NCBI RefSeq assembly: GCF_008039615.1
Contig: NZ_VDUZ01000029.1
Coordinates: 1-64,000, forward strand
Source of the DNA: Vineibacter terrae
Lineage (GTDB): Bacteria; Pseudomonadota; Alphaproteobacteria; Reyranellales; Reyranellaceae
Length of the DNA: 64,000 nt
Direction of reading: 5' to 3'
Numbering within the stretch: position 1 is the stretch's first letter; every line of letters begins with the position of its first letter. Below the pieces are notes generated by a model. The model ran no database searches. It was not told the origin of the DNA and was given only the letters and a program-made list of their open reading frames with translations. The position numbers and the translations under genes are program-made. Of the stretch, positions 8,514 through 17,042 are shown in pieces.

Positions 8514-9425
8514 TCAGGCGCCTGCAATGCGCTCGCGTGCCCGCACCCGCTCGCGATGCAGGATGTAAAGCCCCGAGCCGATGATCAGCGGCAGGCCGCC
8601 CCATAGCCACGGTGTCGGTATCTCGCGCCAGAACAGCCAGCCGTAGCCCAGCGCGAAGACGATCGAGATGTAGTCGAACGGCGCCAGCACCGCGGCCGGC
8701 GCCAGCCGCCAGGCACGCGTCACCAGGATCTGGCCCAGCCCGCCGATCACGCCCAGCGCCAGCATCCAGAGCCAGTCGATAGCGGTGGGCCACACCCAAA
8801 GCGTGCCCAGCGGCTCGCCGGCCACGGCGTTGGTGACGATGATCAGCCCGCTGACGCCGATCGCCGCCAGCGAATAGATGGTGATCGTGGTCTGGTCGCT
8901 GTCCGTGCGGCTCAGCCGGCGCACGCAGATCATCGACAGCGCATAGCACAGGGTGGCGGCGAGCACCGCCAGCGACAGCGGGTGGAAGGCGGCCGAGCCC
9001 GGCTGGACGATGATCAGCACGCCGGCGAAGCCGACGCCGACCGCGCTCCAGCGCCGCCAGCCGACGCGCTCGCCCAGCAGCGGCACGCCCAGCGCCGTCA
9101 TGAAGAGCGGTGCGGCGAAGGAGATCGCGTAGAGCTCCGCCAGCGGCATCAGCGGGAAGAGGTAGAAGAAGCCGTACAGCGACAGCAGCGATGCCGCCAC
9201 GCGCACCGACTGCAGCAGCGGCTGCCGTGTCGCCAGGGTCTGCCAGCCGCCTGCCGCCTGGATCAGCCAGAGCTGCGGCAGCAGGCCGAACAGGCTGCGG
9301 CAGAACATCACCTGCAGGGTCGGGTAGTGTGCATCGAGCCCCTTCACCATGGCGTCCATGGTGGAGAGGAGCGCGATCGCCATGATCTTGTTGTAGATGC
9401 CGCCGACGGGATCGATCAGCGACAT
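8514..9425 (-). CDS. DMT-family (EamA) transporter
   Basis: This 303-residue inner-membrane protein has about ten hydrophobic helices in two EamA halves. Features of the family include FCRSLFGLLPQLW in the first half and DYISIVFALGYGWLFWREIPTP near the end, the usual last-helix motif. Members export metabolites or amino acids; the substrate here is unknown. The ATG at 9425 (MSLIDPVGG) places the first helix at a normal distance. In-frame ATGs at 9485 and 9497 would add 20-24 polar residues, and none of the three has a strong ribosome site. It is divergent from the cyclase gene, with palindrome A3 in between. Confidence 0.85.
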   Translation of the reverse strand: MSLIDPVGGIYNKIMAIALLSTMDAMVKGLDAHYPTLQVMFCRSLFGLLPQLWLIQAAGGWQTLATRQPLLQSVRVAASLLSLYGFFYLFPLMPLAELYAISFAAPLFMTALGVPLLGERVGWRRWSAVGVGFAGVLIIVQPGSAAFHPLSLAVLAATLCYALSMICVRRLSRTDSDQTTITIYSLAAIGVSGLIIVTNAVAGEPLGTLWVWPTAIDWLWMLALGVIGGLGQILVTRAWRLAPAAVLAPFDYISIVFALGYGWLFWREIPTPWLWGGLPLIIGSGLYILHRERVRARERIAGA

Positions 9426-9558
9426 GGCAGGAAGGCGCAACGCAACATCGCACGCGGAAATAGCATTGCGCCGCGGTGGTGTCATCCGAACAGACATGGG
9501 ATGATCGCAGCAGGCGTCGCGGCGCGCGACGGGCAGGGCGATCGCATAAGGCCCTTCT

Positions 9559-9661
9559 GTCATCCCGAGCGCCAGCGAGGGATCTCCCGCAGCAGGACGC
9601 ACGGTGCGCTGTTCGCGGGAGATCCCTCTTCTGAGCCTGTCGAAGGGGCGCTCGGGATGAC
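9559..9661. repeat. Family A palindrome, copy A3 (asymmetric)
   Basis: The left arm is the short form (GAGCGCCAGCGAGGGATCTC). The right arm is the long form and includes CTGAGCCTGTCGAAGG, as in copies A6 and A10. Outer arm remnants extend on both sides (around 9530 and 9690-9720). It lies in the divergent gap between the DMT and cyclase genes. Confidence 0.85.
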
Positions 9662-9724
9662 AGGAGTGGCGGCCGCGCGACCTTGCGCCATATGCGCTCG
9701 CCCTGGCGCGACGGGGAGCGCTCG

Positions 9725-11989
9725 ATGAGGCTGGCGCTGGCAAGGCGGTGGAGCAGGCGGCTGCCGGTCGTGGCGCCGCTGCTGATCCTGGTCGCCGCCT
9801 TGGCGCTGCGCGTGGCCGATCCGCCCGGCGTCGCCCGCCTGCGCGACTTCGCCTTCGATACCTTCCAGCGGCTGCAACCGCGCAGCTACGACCCGCAATG
9901 GAACGTGCGCATCGTCGATATCGACGAGGCGTCGCTGGCGGCTTACGGCCAGTGGCCATGGCCGCGCGACCGCATCGCCAGGCTGGTCGACAAGCTCACC
10001 GAGCAGGGCGCCGCCGTGATCGCCTTCGACGTGCTGTTCGCCGAGCCCGACGCCTCGTCGTGGCGCCGCCGGGTGCGCGAGCTGATCGCGTATGTCGATC
10101 CCGAGACGGTGCAGCGCATCGCCAACGCGGTGCAGGACAACGACCAGCTGCTGGCCGACGCCTTCGCGCACTCGACCGTGGTCACGGCCTACGCCTTCGA
10201 CGTCGCCACGCGCGCGAGCCGGCCGCCGGCGCTGCGCCACGGCTATGCCATCAGCGGCGAGGATCCGCAGCGCTTCATCGGCCGCTATGCCAGCGTCGTC
10301 ACGACGCTGCCGCTGCTGGAGGCCGGCGCCAAGGGCAATGGCGGCATCACGCCCGACTACGACATCACGGTCATCCGGCGCGTGCCGCTGCTGCTGCGGC
10401 TGCAGGACCAGCCGCATGTCTATCCGGCGCTGGCGATGGAAGCGGTGCGCACGGCGCTGGGCGCTTCGACCTACATCGTGCGCGGCGCCACCTCGGGCGG
10501 CGACCTGCCGTGGCTGGCGCGCGTGATCGCCCCGTTCGAGGAGGGGGTGCAGTCGGTGCGGGTCGGCGACAAGGTCGTGCCCACCGACCGCAACGCCAAC
10601 CTGCTGCTCTACGACAGCGGCCACCAGCCGCAGCGATTCATTTCAGCCAAGGACGTGCTGGAGGACCGCGTCCCCAGGGACAAGGTCGAGGGCAGCATCA
10701 TCTTCATCGGCACCAGCGCGGCCGGCCTCAAGGACATCCGCAACACGCCGGTCGATACCGCCATCCCCGGCGTCGAGATCCACGCCCAGGCGGTCGAGCA
10801 GATCTTCACGGACGTCTATCTCTGGCGGCCTTTCTTCGCCGGCTTCCTGGAGGGCGGCTTCCTGCTCGCCGTCGGCTTGCTGTTCGTGTTCCTGATGCCG
10901 CGCCTGTCGGCCGGCTGGGAGGCGGTGCTGGCGGTGGCCGGCGTGGCCGCCGGGCTGGCCGTGCCCTGGATCCTGTTCGCCGGCGAGCGCATGCTGGTCG
11001 ATCCGATCTATCCGCCGGCCACGCTGGCCCTGATGTACGCCGCCAGCTCGGCATCGAGCTTCATGCTGACCGAGCGCGAGCGGGCCCAGATCCGCGGCGC
11101 CTTCGGCCTCTACCTGTCGCCGGATGTGGTCGAGGAGCTGGCGCGCAGCCCCGAGCGCCTGCAGCTGGGCGGCGAGGAGCGGGCGCTGACGGTGATGTTC
11201 ACCGACGTGCGCGGCTTCACCACCATCGCAGAGCAGTTCGACCCGCAGGGCCTGACGCGGTTCATGAACCGCTTCCTGACGCCGATGACCAACATCATCC
11301 TGGCCGAGCGCGGCACGATCGACAAATACATGGGCGATGCCATCATGGCGTTCTGGAACGCGCCGCTGGACGTGCCCGACCACGCCGCGCGCGCCTGCCG
11401 CACGGCGCTGGCCATGCAGGCGCGGCTCAAGGCGCTGAACGTCGAGTGGCGCGAGCAGGCGCACGCCGAGGGCCGCAACCATATCGCGGTGACCATCGGC
11501 ATCGGCCTGAACACCGGCCGCGCCTCGGTCGGCAATTTCGGATCGGATCAGCGCTTCACCTATTCGGTGCTGGGCGACGACGTCAACCTCGCCGCCCGCC
11601 TCGAAGGCCAGTGCAAGGCCTACGGCGTGGCGGTCATCGTCGGCGAGGACACGCGGGTCCAGGCGCCGGGCTTCGCCTATGTCGAGCTCGATCTCATCAA
11701 GGTGAAGGGCAAGACCGAGCCGGAGCGCATCTTCGCGCTGGTCGGCGACGCCGGGCTGCGCGAGTCTGCGGGGTTCGGGGCGCTGCTGGCGGCGCACGCG
11801 GCCTTCCTGGCCGAGTATCGCGCCGGGCGCTTCGCCGAGGCCCGCCGGCTGGCGTCGGCGGCGAAGGCGCAAGCCGAACTGGCCGGCTGGTCCGGCACGT
11901 ACTATGACCGCATGCGCAAGCGGCTGAAGGTGATCATCGCCGATCCGCCGGCGGTCTGGGACGGTGTCTACGAGGCCAAGGAGAAGTGA
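9725..11989 (+). CDS. CHASE2-domain adenylate/guanylate cyclase
   Basis: This 754-residue class III nucleotide cyclase is anchored in the inner membrane. Residues 12-30 form a first membrane helix. A periplasmic CHASE2 sensor follows (about 32-340, with VRIVDIDEASL and WPWPRDRIARL), then three closely spaced helices (about 370-450), then the cyclase catalytic domain (about 475-670). The metal Asp in FTDVRGFTT, the second Asp in DKYMGDAIMAFW, and the VLGDDVNLAARLE motif are intact, so the enzyme should be active. The Lys of DKYMGD fits an adenylate-type purine pocket. The start at 9725 has GGGGAG eight bases upstream, which favours it over an ATG at 9683. The downstream DUF4392 gene overlaps its stop (TGATG). 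The CHASE2 ligand is unknown. Confidence 0.92.
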   Translation: MRLALARRWSRRLPVVAPLLILVAALALRVADPPGVARLRDFAFDTFQRLQPRSYDPQWNVRIVDIDEASLAAYGQWPWPRDRIARLVDKLTEQGAAVIAFDVLFAEPDASSWRRRVRELIAYVDPETVQRIANAVQDNDQLLADAFAHSTVVTAYAFDVATRASRPPALRHGYAISGEDPQRFIGRYASVVTTLPLLEAGAKGNGGITPDYDITVIRRVPLLLRLQDQPHVYPALAMEAVRTALGASTYIVRGATSGGDLPWLARVIAPFEEGVQSVRVGDKVVPTDRNANLLLYDSGHQPQRFISAKDVLEDRVPRDKVEGSIIFIGTSAAGLKDIRNTPVDTAIPGVEIHAQAVEQIFTDVYLWRPFFAGFLEGGFLLAVGLLFVFLMPRLSAGWEAVLAVAGVAAGLAVPWILFAGERMLVDPIYPPATLALMYAASSASSFMLTERERAQIRGAFGLYLSPDVVEELARSPERLQLGGEERALTVMFTDVRGFTTIAEQFDPQGLTRFMNRFLTPMTNIILAERGTIDKYMGDAIMAFWNAPLDVPDHAARACRTALAMQARLKALNVEWREQAHAEGRNHIAVTIGIGLNTGRASVGNFGSDQRFTYSVLGDDVNLAARLEGQCKAYGVAVIVGEDTRVQAPGFAYVELDLIKVKGKTEPERIFALVGDAGLRESAGFGALLAAHAAFLAEYRAGRFAEARRLASAAKAQAELAGWSGTYYDRMRKRLKVIIADPPAVWDGVYEAKEK

Positions 11990-12912
11990 TGCAGCGAGGG
12001 GATATCGACGCGCGGCTGGCCGCCATCGAAGCGGCCGTCTGCCGCGAGGTCGGGCGCGGCGCGGCGCCGCTGATGGCAGCCACGCAGGGCCAGCTCGCGC
12101 GCGCCGCGCAGGCGATCGCCGCCGCCGAGCAGCCTGTCATCGGCATCATCACCGGCTTCTTCGTGCCGACGCTGGAGCCGCCGATGGCCGAGACTGACGG
12201 CCCGGTGGGCGCGGCGCATCTCGCGGTGGGCTTCGCGCGCAGCGGCTGGCGCGTGCGGCTGGCCACCGATTCGCCTTGCGCCGGCGCGTTGACGGCGGCG
12301 ATGCAGGGCAGCGGCGAGCCCTTCGGCCCGCACATCGCGCTCGACGTGGTCGATGCCGACGACGCGCCGCGCGCGATCGCTGCCGTGGCCGAGCGCTGGC
12401 GCGCGGCGGGCGTGACCCACGCCATCGCCATCGAGCGCTGCGGCCGGGCCGCCGACGGCCGCAGCTACACGATGCGCGGCATCGATGTGTCGGCAGCCGC
12501 GGCGCCGCTGGACGATCTGTTCACGGCCGGCGCCTGGGTCCGTATCGCGATCGGCGACGGCGGCAACGAGGTCGGCATGGGCAGCCTGCCGCGCGACCTG
12601 ATCGGGCGTTCGGTGCCCAACGGCGAGAAGATCGCCTGCGTGACGCCGGCCGATCATTTGATGGTTTGCGGCGTTTCCAACTGGGGCGCCTATGCCCTGC
12701 TGTCGGCGCTGTCATTGCTGCTTCCGGCCAAGGCGGCGAGCCTGCTGGCGACGCTGACGCCGGAAGCCGACTTGCGCATCCTGGAGACCCTGGTGCGCGA
12801 CGGCCCGTCGGCCGATCCGGTCGCCGGCGTGCGCGCCGCCTCGGTCGACGGCTTCGCGCATCCCGTGCACGCCGCCGTCATCGAAGCCGTCCTCGCCGCC
12901 ACCCGCGGCTGA
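11989..12912 (+). CDS. DUF4392 protein, putative D-glutamate cyclase
   Basis: This 307-residue soluble protein belongs to the DUF4392 family, the cyclase part of eukaryotic DGLUCY, which converts D-glutamate to 5-oxo-D-proline. Visible signatures are GIITGFFVP with ETDGPVGA near the N-terminus, AIERCGRA in the middle, and AIGDGGNEVGMG followed by CVTPADHLMV. The start codon overlaps the cyclase stop as TGATG, so translation is probably coupled to the upstream signalling gene. No D-amino-acid genes adjoin it, although an Asp/Glu racemase-like gene lies far downstream at 45.4 kb. Function is by family only. Confidence 0.8.
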   Translation: MQRGDIDARLAAIEAAVCREVGRGAAPLMAATQGQLARAAQAIAAAEQPVIGIITGFFVPTLEPPMAETDGPVGAAHLAVGFARSGWRVRLATDSPCAGALTAAMQGSGEPFGPHIALDVVDADDAPRAIAAVAERWRAAGVTHAIAIERCGRAADGRSYTMRGIDVSAAAAPLDDLFTAGAWVRIAIGDGGNEVGMGSLPRDLIGRSVPNGEKIACVTPADHLMVCGVSNWGAYALLSALSLLLPAKAASLLATLTPEADLRILETLVRDGPSADPVAGVRAASVDGFAHPVHAAVIEAVLAATRG

Positions 12913-12956
12913 GGGGGCTCATCTCTGCGGGAGTCAGCGCATGCGCATGCCCTGCC

Positions 12957-13043
12957 GTCATCCCGAGCGCAGCGAGGGATCTCCCGCGAATAGCGCACCG
13001 TGTGCCTTGCCGCAGGAGAGCCCTCGCTGGCGCTCGGGATGAC
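12957..13043. repeat. Family A palindrome, copy A4
   Basis: Full copy between the convergent DUF4392 and GST genes. Outer arms can be traced further: an imperfect GCATGC-rich segment to the left (from about 12935), and CATATGCAATCATCCC ending in GGGGAGAGG to the right (to about 13085), so the whole element is nearer 150 bases. Confidence 0.85.
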
Positions 13044-13086
13044 AACGAGGTCATATGCAATCATCCCGCTCCCGCGGGGAGAGGTG

Positions 13087-13806
13087 TCAGCGCGACGGTC
13101 GTGGCGTGCCGAAGCGCTCGATCACCTCGGCCAGCTTCACGTGGCCCTTGAAGGCGCCGCTGCCTGCAGGCGCCTCGCCGGCCTCGATCGCCTGTGCGAA
13201 GCGCACGTCAGGCTCGGCCTCGATGCGCCGCCGCAGCGCTGCCAGCCGCGGGTAGGACGCCGTGTCGACGGCGTTGTGGAACTCCGCCCAGCGCGCCACG
13301 CCGACCAGCACGGTGTCGGCCAGCGTCAGCCTGTCGCCGGCCAGGAACGGCGTGTCGCCGATCAGGGCTTCGAGCCGGTCGTGGCGGTTGGCGACCGATC
13401 GGCGTCCGAAGGCGCGCAGGGTCTCCTGCACGGCCGGGTCGGGCGCCTTCATTTCCAGGGCCGCCCACAGGGGACTGAAGGCGCCGGTGAAGCCGGTGTT
13501 CAGGAAGGCCATGAGCTGATGCATGCGGTCGGCCTGCGGGCTGCCGGGCGCGAAGCTGATGCGCCGAGCCGTGTCGCGCATCTCCAGCCACAGGGCGATG
13601 GCCATGGTCTCGGTCAGCACGCGTCCGTCATCGGTGATCAGCACCGGTGTCTCGCGGCGATCGTTGATGCGGCCATAGCCGTCCGTCGCCATGTCGGCCA
13701 GCATGTCGACGCGGCTCAGCCGATAGGGTTGGCCCAGCCGCTCCAGCGCAGCGACGAGCCCCATCGAGCTTCCCAGCGGGAAGCCGTAGAGAAGGATCGG
13801 TTCCAT
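13087..13806 (-). CDS. Glutathione S-transferase family protein
   Basis: This 239-residue cytosolic protein has the two-part GST layout. An N-terminal thioredoxin-like part carries YGFPLGSS, the cis-Pro segment ETPVLITDDG and the glutathione-binding LTETMAI. An all-helical C-terminal part carries FLAGDRLTLADT, the usual N-capping box. It is divergent from an HxlR regulator gene 102 bases away, a common arrangement in which the regulator controls the adjacent detoxification gene. No catalytic Tyr or Ser can be fixed confidently; the Ser residues near 13-14 are candidates. Substrate is unknown. Confidence 0.88.
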   Translation of the reverse strand: MEPILLYGFPLGSSMGLVAALERLGQPYRLSRVDMLADMATDGYGRINDRRETPVLITDDGRVLTETMAIALWLEMRDTARRISFAPGSPQADRMHQLMAFLNTGFTGAFSPLWAALEMKAPDPAVQETLRAFGRRSVANRHDRLEALIGDTPFLAGDRLTLADTVLVGVARWAEFHNAVDTASYPRLAALRRRIEAEPDVRFAQAIEAGEAPAGSGAFKGHVKLAEVIERFGTPRPSR

Positions 13807-13873
13807 GTCTCTTCCGTGGCGTTGAGGGATCGTGCTGCGCAGCGCGCTGGACTCTATGCGCCGCGGCTCCCAT

Positions 13874-13882
13874 GTAAATTAC
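13874..13882. promoter_or_regulatory. Candidate HxlR operator dyad
   Basis: GTAAATTAC is a perfect nine-base dyad in the divergent GST/HxlR gap, 26 bases before the HxlR start. A further GTAA follows at 13893. The AT-rich patch stands out from its GC-rich surroundings. HxlR regulators often bind such dyads near their own start; assignment is inferred. Confidence 0.4.
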
Positions 13883-13908
13883 GCACATTTCTGTAACCAG
13901 GCCGGTCC

Positions 13909-14265
13909 ATGAAAGACGTCGTTTCGCGCTGCCCGATCGAGCAGGTCATGCGGGTGCTCAGCGGTCGCTGGCCGACGCTGCTGCTCTACTATCTGAAGGA
14001 CGGGACGAAGCGCTTCAGCGATCTGCGGCGCGACAATCCCACGGTGTCGCACCGCATCCTCTCCCTGGAGCTGCGCAAGCTGGAAGCGGCGGGCATCGTG
14101 CAGCGCACCGTCCACCCCGGCTACCCGCTGCGGGTCGACTATGACCTCACCGCGCGCGGCCGCCGGCTGGTGCCGCTGGTCGACGCGCTGGGCGCCTGGT
14201 GGGAGAGCGAGGCAGCGGCCCGGCGCCCGGATGTGTCTGGCGCGCGCCGGCGTTCCGCTGCGTGA
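13909..14265 (+). CDS. HxlR-family transcriptional regulator
   Basis: This 118-residue winged-helix regulator shows the family's CPIEQVMRVLSGRW start, in which the Cys is often redox- or electrophile-sensitive, followed by FSDLRRDNPTVSHRILS and the LRKLEAAGIV recognition region, with YDLTARG in the wing. It probably acts as a dimer on the divergent gap shared with the GST gene. The Arg/Ala-rich tail after residue 100 is not conserved. Good family match; the inducer is unknown. Confidence 0.92.
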   Translation: MKDVVSRCPIEQVMRVLSGRWPTLLLYYLKDGTKRFSDLRRDNPTVSHRILSLELRKLEAAGIVQRTVHPGYPLRVDYDLTARGRRLVPLVDALGAWWESEAAARRPDVSGARRRSAA

Positions 14266-14355
14266 CGGCCTCTTGGCTGCCCTGTTGAAAACCGGCTCGT
14301 CATGCCCTGTCGCGTCTGGTAACGGGCTTTTGCCTGTGATTTTTAGGAACGCCCA

Positions 14356-15543
14356 ATGGCCGCGACCGCCGTCCCCAGCGATCACCCCTATGCCCGCTCC
14401 CATCCCGAGATCCGTGATGCGGTCCGGCAGCTCTGCAGCAAGTTCGACGGCGCCTACTGGCGCAAGCTCGACCGCGAGCGGGCCTATCCCACCGACTTCG
14501 TGCGGGCGCTCACCGAAGCCGGCTGGCTGTCAATCCTGATTCCGGAGGAGTACGGTGGCGCCGGCCTGGGCATTTCGGCCGCGGCCGCCGTGCTGGAGGA
14601 GATCCACGCCGCCGGCTGCAACGCCGCCGCCTGCCATGCCCAGATGTACACCATGGGCACGGTGCTGCGGCACGGCAGCGCGGCGCAGAAGCAGCGCTAC
14701 CTGCCGAAGATCGCGACCGGCGAGCTGCGCCTGCAGGCGTTCGGCGTCACCGAGCCCACCAGCGGCACCGACACGCTGAGCCTGCGCACCCAGGCGGTGA
14801 AGAAGGACAACAGCCGCTACATCGTGAACGGCCAGAAGATCTGGACCAGCCGCGCCGAGCATTCCGACCTGATGCTGCTGCTGGCGCGCACGACGCCGCG
14901 CGACCAGGTGAAGAAGCGCACCGACGGGCTGTCGGTGTTCCTGGTCGACATGCGCGCGGCGCTGGGCAAGGGCCTCACGATCCGCCCCATCCGCACCATG
15001 ATGAATCACAACAGCACCGAAGTGTTCTTCGACAACATGGAGGTGCCGGCGGAGAACCTGATCGGCGAGGAGGGGCAGGGCTTCCGCTACATCCTCTCGG
15101 GCATGAACGCCGAGCGCATCCTGATCGCCGCCGAGTCGCTGGGCGATGGCCGCTGGTTCATCGAGAAGGCGACCGAGTACGCCAAGCAGCGCAACCTGTT
15201 CGGCCGGCCGATCGGCCAGAACCAGGGCGTGCAGTATCCGATCGCGCGCGCCTATATCGCCGTGCAGGCCGCCGAGCTCATGGTGCGCAAGGCGGCGAGC
15301 CTGTACGAAAGCGGCATCAATTGCGGCGAGGAAGCCAACGTCGCCAAGCTGCTGGCCTCGGAGGCGTCGTGGCAGGCGGCCGACATGTGCGTGCAGACGC
15401 ATGGCGGCTTCGGCTTCGCCGAGGAGTTCGATGTCGAGCGCAAGTTCCGCGAGGCGCGCCTCTACACCGTGGCGCCGATCTCGACCAACATGGTGCTGAA
15501 CTTCGTCGCCGAGCACGTGCTGGATCTGCCGCGATCGTACTGA
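14356..15543 (+). CDS. Acyl-CoA dehydrogenase
   Basis: This 395-residue flavoenzyme catalyses alpha,beta-dehydrogenation of acyl-CoA. It has the N-terminal helical domain with PEEYGGAGLG, the beta domain with FGVTEPTSGTDT (FAD and substrate binding) and KIWTSRAEHSDL, and the C-terminal helical domain with MCVQTHGGFGFAEEF and RLYTVAPIST. Length is standard. The catalytic Glu of short- and medium-chain members lies in the last domain, but I cannot fix it by eye. It stands alone, 90 bases after the HxlR gene and followed by palindrome A5. The exact substrate is unknown. Confidence 0.93.
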   Translation: MAATAVPSDHPYARSHPEIRDAVRQLCSKFDGAYWRKLDRERAYPTDFVRALTEAGWLSILIPEEYGGAGLGISAAAAVLEEIHAAGCNAAACHAQMYTMGTVLRHGSAAQKQRYLPKIATGELRLQAFGVTEPTSGTDTLSLRTQAVKKDNSRYIVNGQKIWTSRAEHSDLMLLLARTTPRDQVKKRTDGLSVFLVDMRAALGKGLTIRPIRTMMNHNSTEVFFDNMEVPAENLIGEEGQGFRYILSGMNAERILIAAESLGDGRWFIEKATEYAKQRNLFGRPIGQNQGVQYPIARAYIAVQAAELMVRKAASLYESGINCGEEANVAKLLASEASWQAADMCVQTHGGFGFAEEFDVERKFREARLYTVAPISTNMVLNFVAEHVLDLPRSY

Positions 15544-15557
15544 GCGCGGACCAGTCC

Positions 15558-15644
15558 GTCATCCCGAGCGCAGCGACGGATCTCCTGCGGGAAGACGCAC
15601 AGTCCGCTATCCGCGAGAGATCCCTCGCTTGCGCTCCGGATGAC
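15558..15644. repeat. Family A palindrome, copy A5
   Basis: Diverged copy with GCGACGGATCTCC in the left arm and GCGCTCCGGATGAC at the right end. It lies between the convergent acyl-CoA dehydrogenase and CHRD genes, 14 bases from each stop. Confidence 0.8.
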
Positions 15645-15657
15645 GCAAGCACGCTCC

Positions 15658-16095
15658 CTACTTCCCGATCTGGCCGCGGATCTCGCCGCCGGGGTGGGCG
15701 GCGGTGTGGATGTTGACGTACATCCGTCCGGCCACCAGGTCGGCCGCTTGCGCCTCGGTCAGCGTGGCCGATCCGGTGATCGGCGACGCCGGCTTGGCGA
15801 ACGGGATGGCGACGCCGGCGTTGGCGTTCGCTGCGGCGGGCCCGTGGATATGGCCGGCCGTCGCCGGTCCCGTGAGGCCGGAATAGCTGATGTTCCAAGT
15901 CAGCTTCTTGGTTCCGCTGTCGTAGTCGAACGTTGCCTGCCCCTGACCCTTGCTGGTGTTGGGCGGGACTTCCGACGTGCCGGCCAGCGTGGCCTTCATC
16001 TTCATCATCTCGGCGTGCGCCGCCGAAGCACCACCTGTCAGCGCGAGCGCGACGAGGAATGTGATCGCGAGTCCGGATCGACGGTTGTCGAACAT
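15658..16095 (-). CDS. Exported CHRD-domain protein
   Basis: This 145-residue protein has a signal peptide (residues 1-29, cleaved near SAAHAE) and a single CHRD domain, recognised by GTSEVPPN, the AGHIHGPA motif near the centre and YVNIHTAAHPGGEIRGQI at the end. CHRD domains were first seen in chordin, are common in bacterial exported proteins, and have no settled function. The conserved histidines suggest possible metal binding, which is inference. It is a single gene with about 175 bases upstream before the ABC importer's ATPase gene. Confidence 0.9.
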   Translation of the reverse strand: MFDNRRSGLAITFLVALALTGGASAAHAEMMKMKATLAGTSEVPPNTSKGQGQATFDYDSGTKKLTWNISYSGLTGPATAGHIHGPAAANANAGVAIPFAKPASPITGSATLTEAQAADLVAGRMYVNIHTAAHPGGEIRGQIGK

Positions 16096-16270
16096 GGCAT
16101 GTTCCTCCTGCGTGACGATGCTTCATCGTTGAAGATGCGCATCGTGACAGCAGAAAGAAGAGCCATGCTCGAAGGGGGCGGCAAATCACGATGCCGGGAC
16201 TGATCTTACGATTCGAAAGCGACGCGCATTGTCGCAACGATGTTACCGACAGGACTGTTCGGTGCGGCGC

Positions 16271-17041
16271 TCAGATCGCCGCGGTGGGAAACGCCTCTTC
16301 TCCCGGCCGCCATGTGTTGGCGCGGCCGAGATCGGCCAGCAGCTGACGCTTGGCGCGATCGAAGGTGCCGGACTGGCGGTCGCGTGGCCGCGGCGTGTCG
16401 AGCTGCATCACGCCGGCGATGCGGCCGGGATGGGCCCGCATCACCATCACCCGGTCGGCCAGGACCAGGGCCTCCTCGACATCATGCGTGACCAGGACCA
16501 GGGTCGGCCGTGTGTCGGCCCACAGGTCCAGCAGATGGTCCTGCAGGTCGACACGGGTGAAGGCGTCGAGCGCCGAGAACGGCTCGTCGAGCAGCAGCAC
16601 GCGGGGCCGCGTCACCAGGGCGCGCGCCAGCGCCACGCGCTGCGCCTGGCCGCCCGACAGCTCGCGCGGCCAGCGTTCGCCGTAGTCGGCAAGGCCGACC
16701 CGCGCCAGCGCCGCATCGACCCGGGCGGCGCGCTCGGCAGGCGGCAGCGCCGTCAGGCCGAAGCCGACATTGCGCGCCACCGTCAGCCACGGCAGCAGGC
16801 GCGGCTCCTGGAACACCAGGCCGACGGCTTCGTGGGGGCTGGCGATCGCCTGGCCGTCGACGCGGATCGTGCCCCTGGTCGGAACGTCGAGGCCCGCCAC
16901 CAGCCGCAGCAGGGTGCTCTTGCCGCAGCCGGAACCGCCGACAATGGCCAGGATCTCGCCGGCATCGACCGACAGCGAGATGTCGGCCAGGGCGCGGGTG
17001 CCGTTGGCGTAGCTCTTGGAGACGGCGTGCAGCTCGAGCAT
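16271..17041 (-). CDS. ABC importer ATPase, sulfonate/nitrate/taurine type
   Basis: This 256-residue nucleotide-binding subunit has Walker A GGSGCGKST (residues 35-43), the signature LSGGQ near 130 and Walker B VLLLDEPF near 150, followed by the switch His in VTHDVEEAL. The sequence is of the SsuB/TauB type. It is last in a three-gene operon (binding protein, permease, ATPase) with a one-base gap after the permease stop. The operon probably imports a sulfonate or similar oxyanion; no desulfonating enzyme is next to it, so the substrate is open. Confidence 0.92.
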   Translation of the reverse strand: MLELHAVSKSYANGTRALADISLSVDAGEILAIVGGSGCGKSTLLRLVAGLDVPTRGTIRVDGQAIASPHEAVGLVFQEPRLLPWLTVARNVGFGLTALPPAERAARVDAALARVGLADYGERWPRELSGGQAQRVALARALVTRPRVLLLDEPFSALDAFTRVDLQDHLLDLWADTRPTLVLVTHDVEEALVLADRVMVMRAHPGRIAGVMQLDTPRPRDRQSGTFDRAKRQLLADLGRANTWRPGEEAFPTAAI

Positions 17042-17042
17042 C

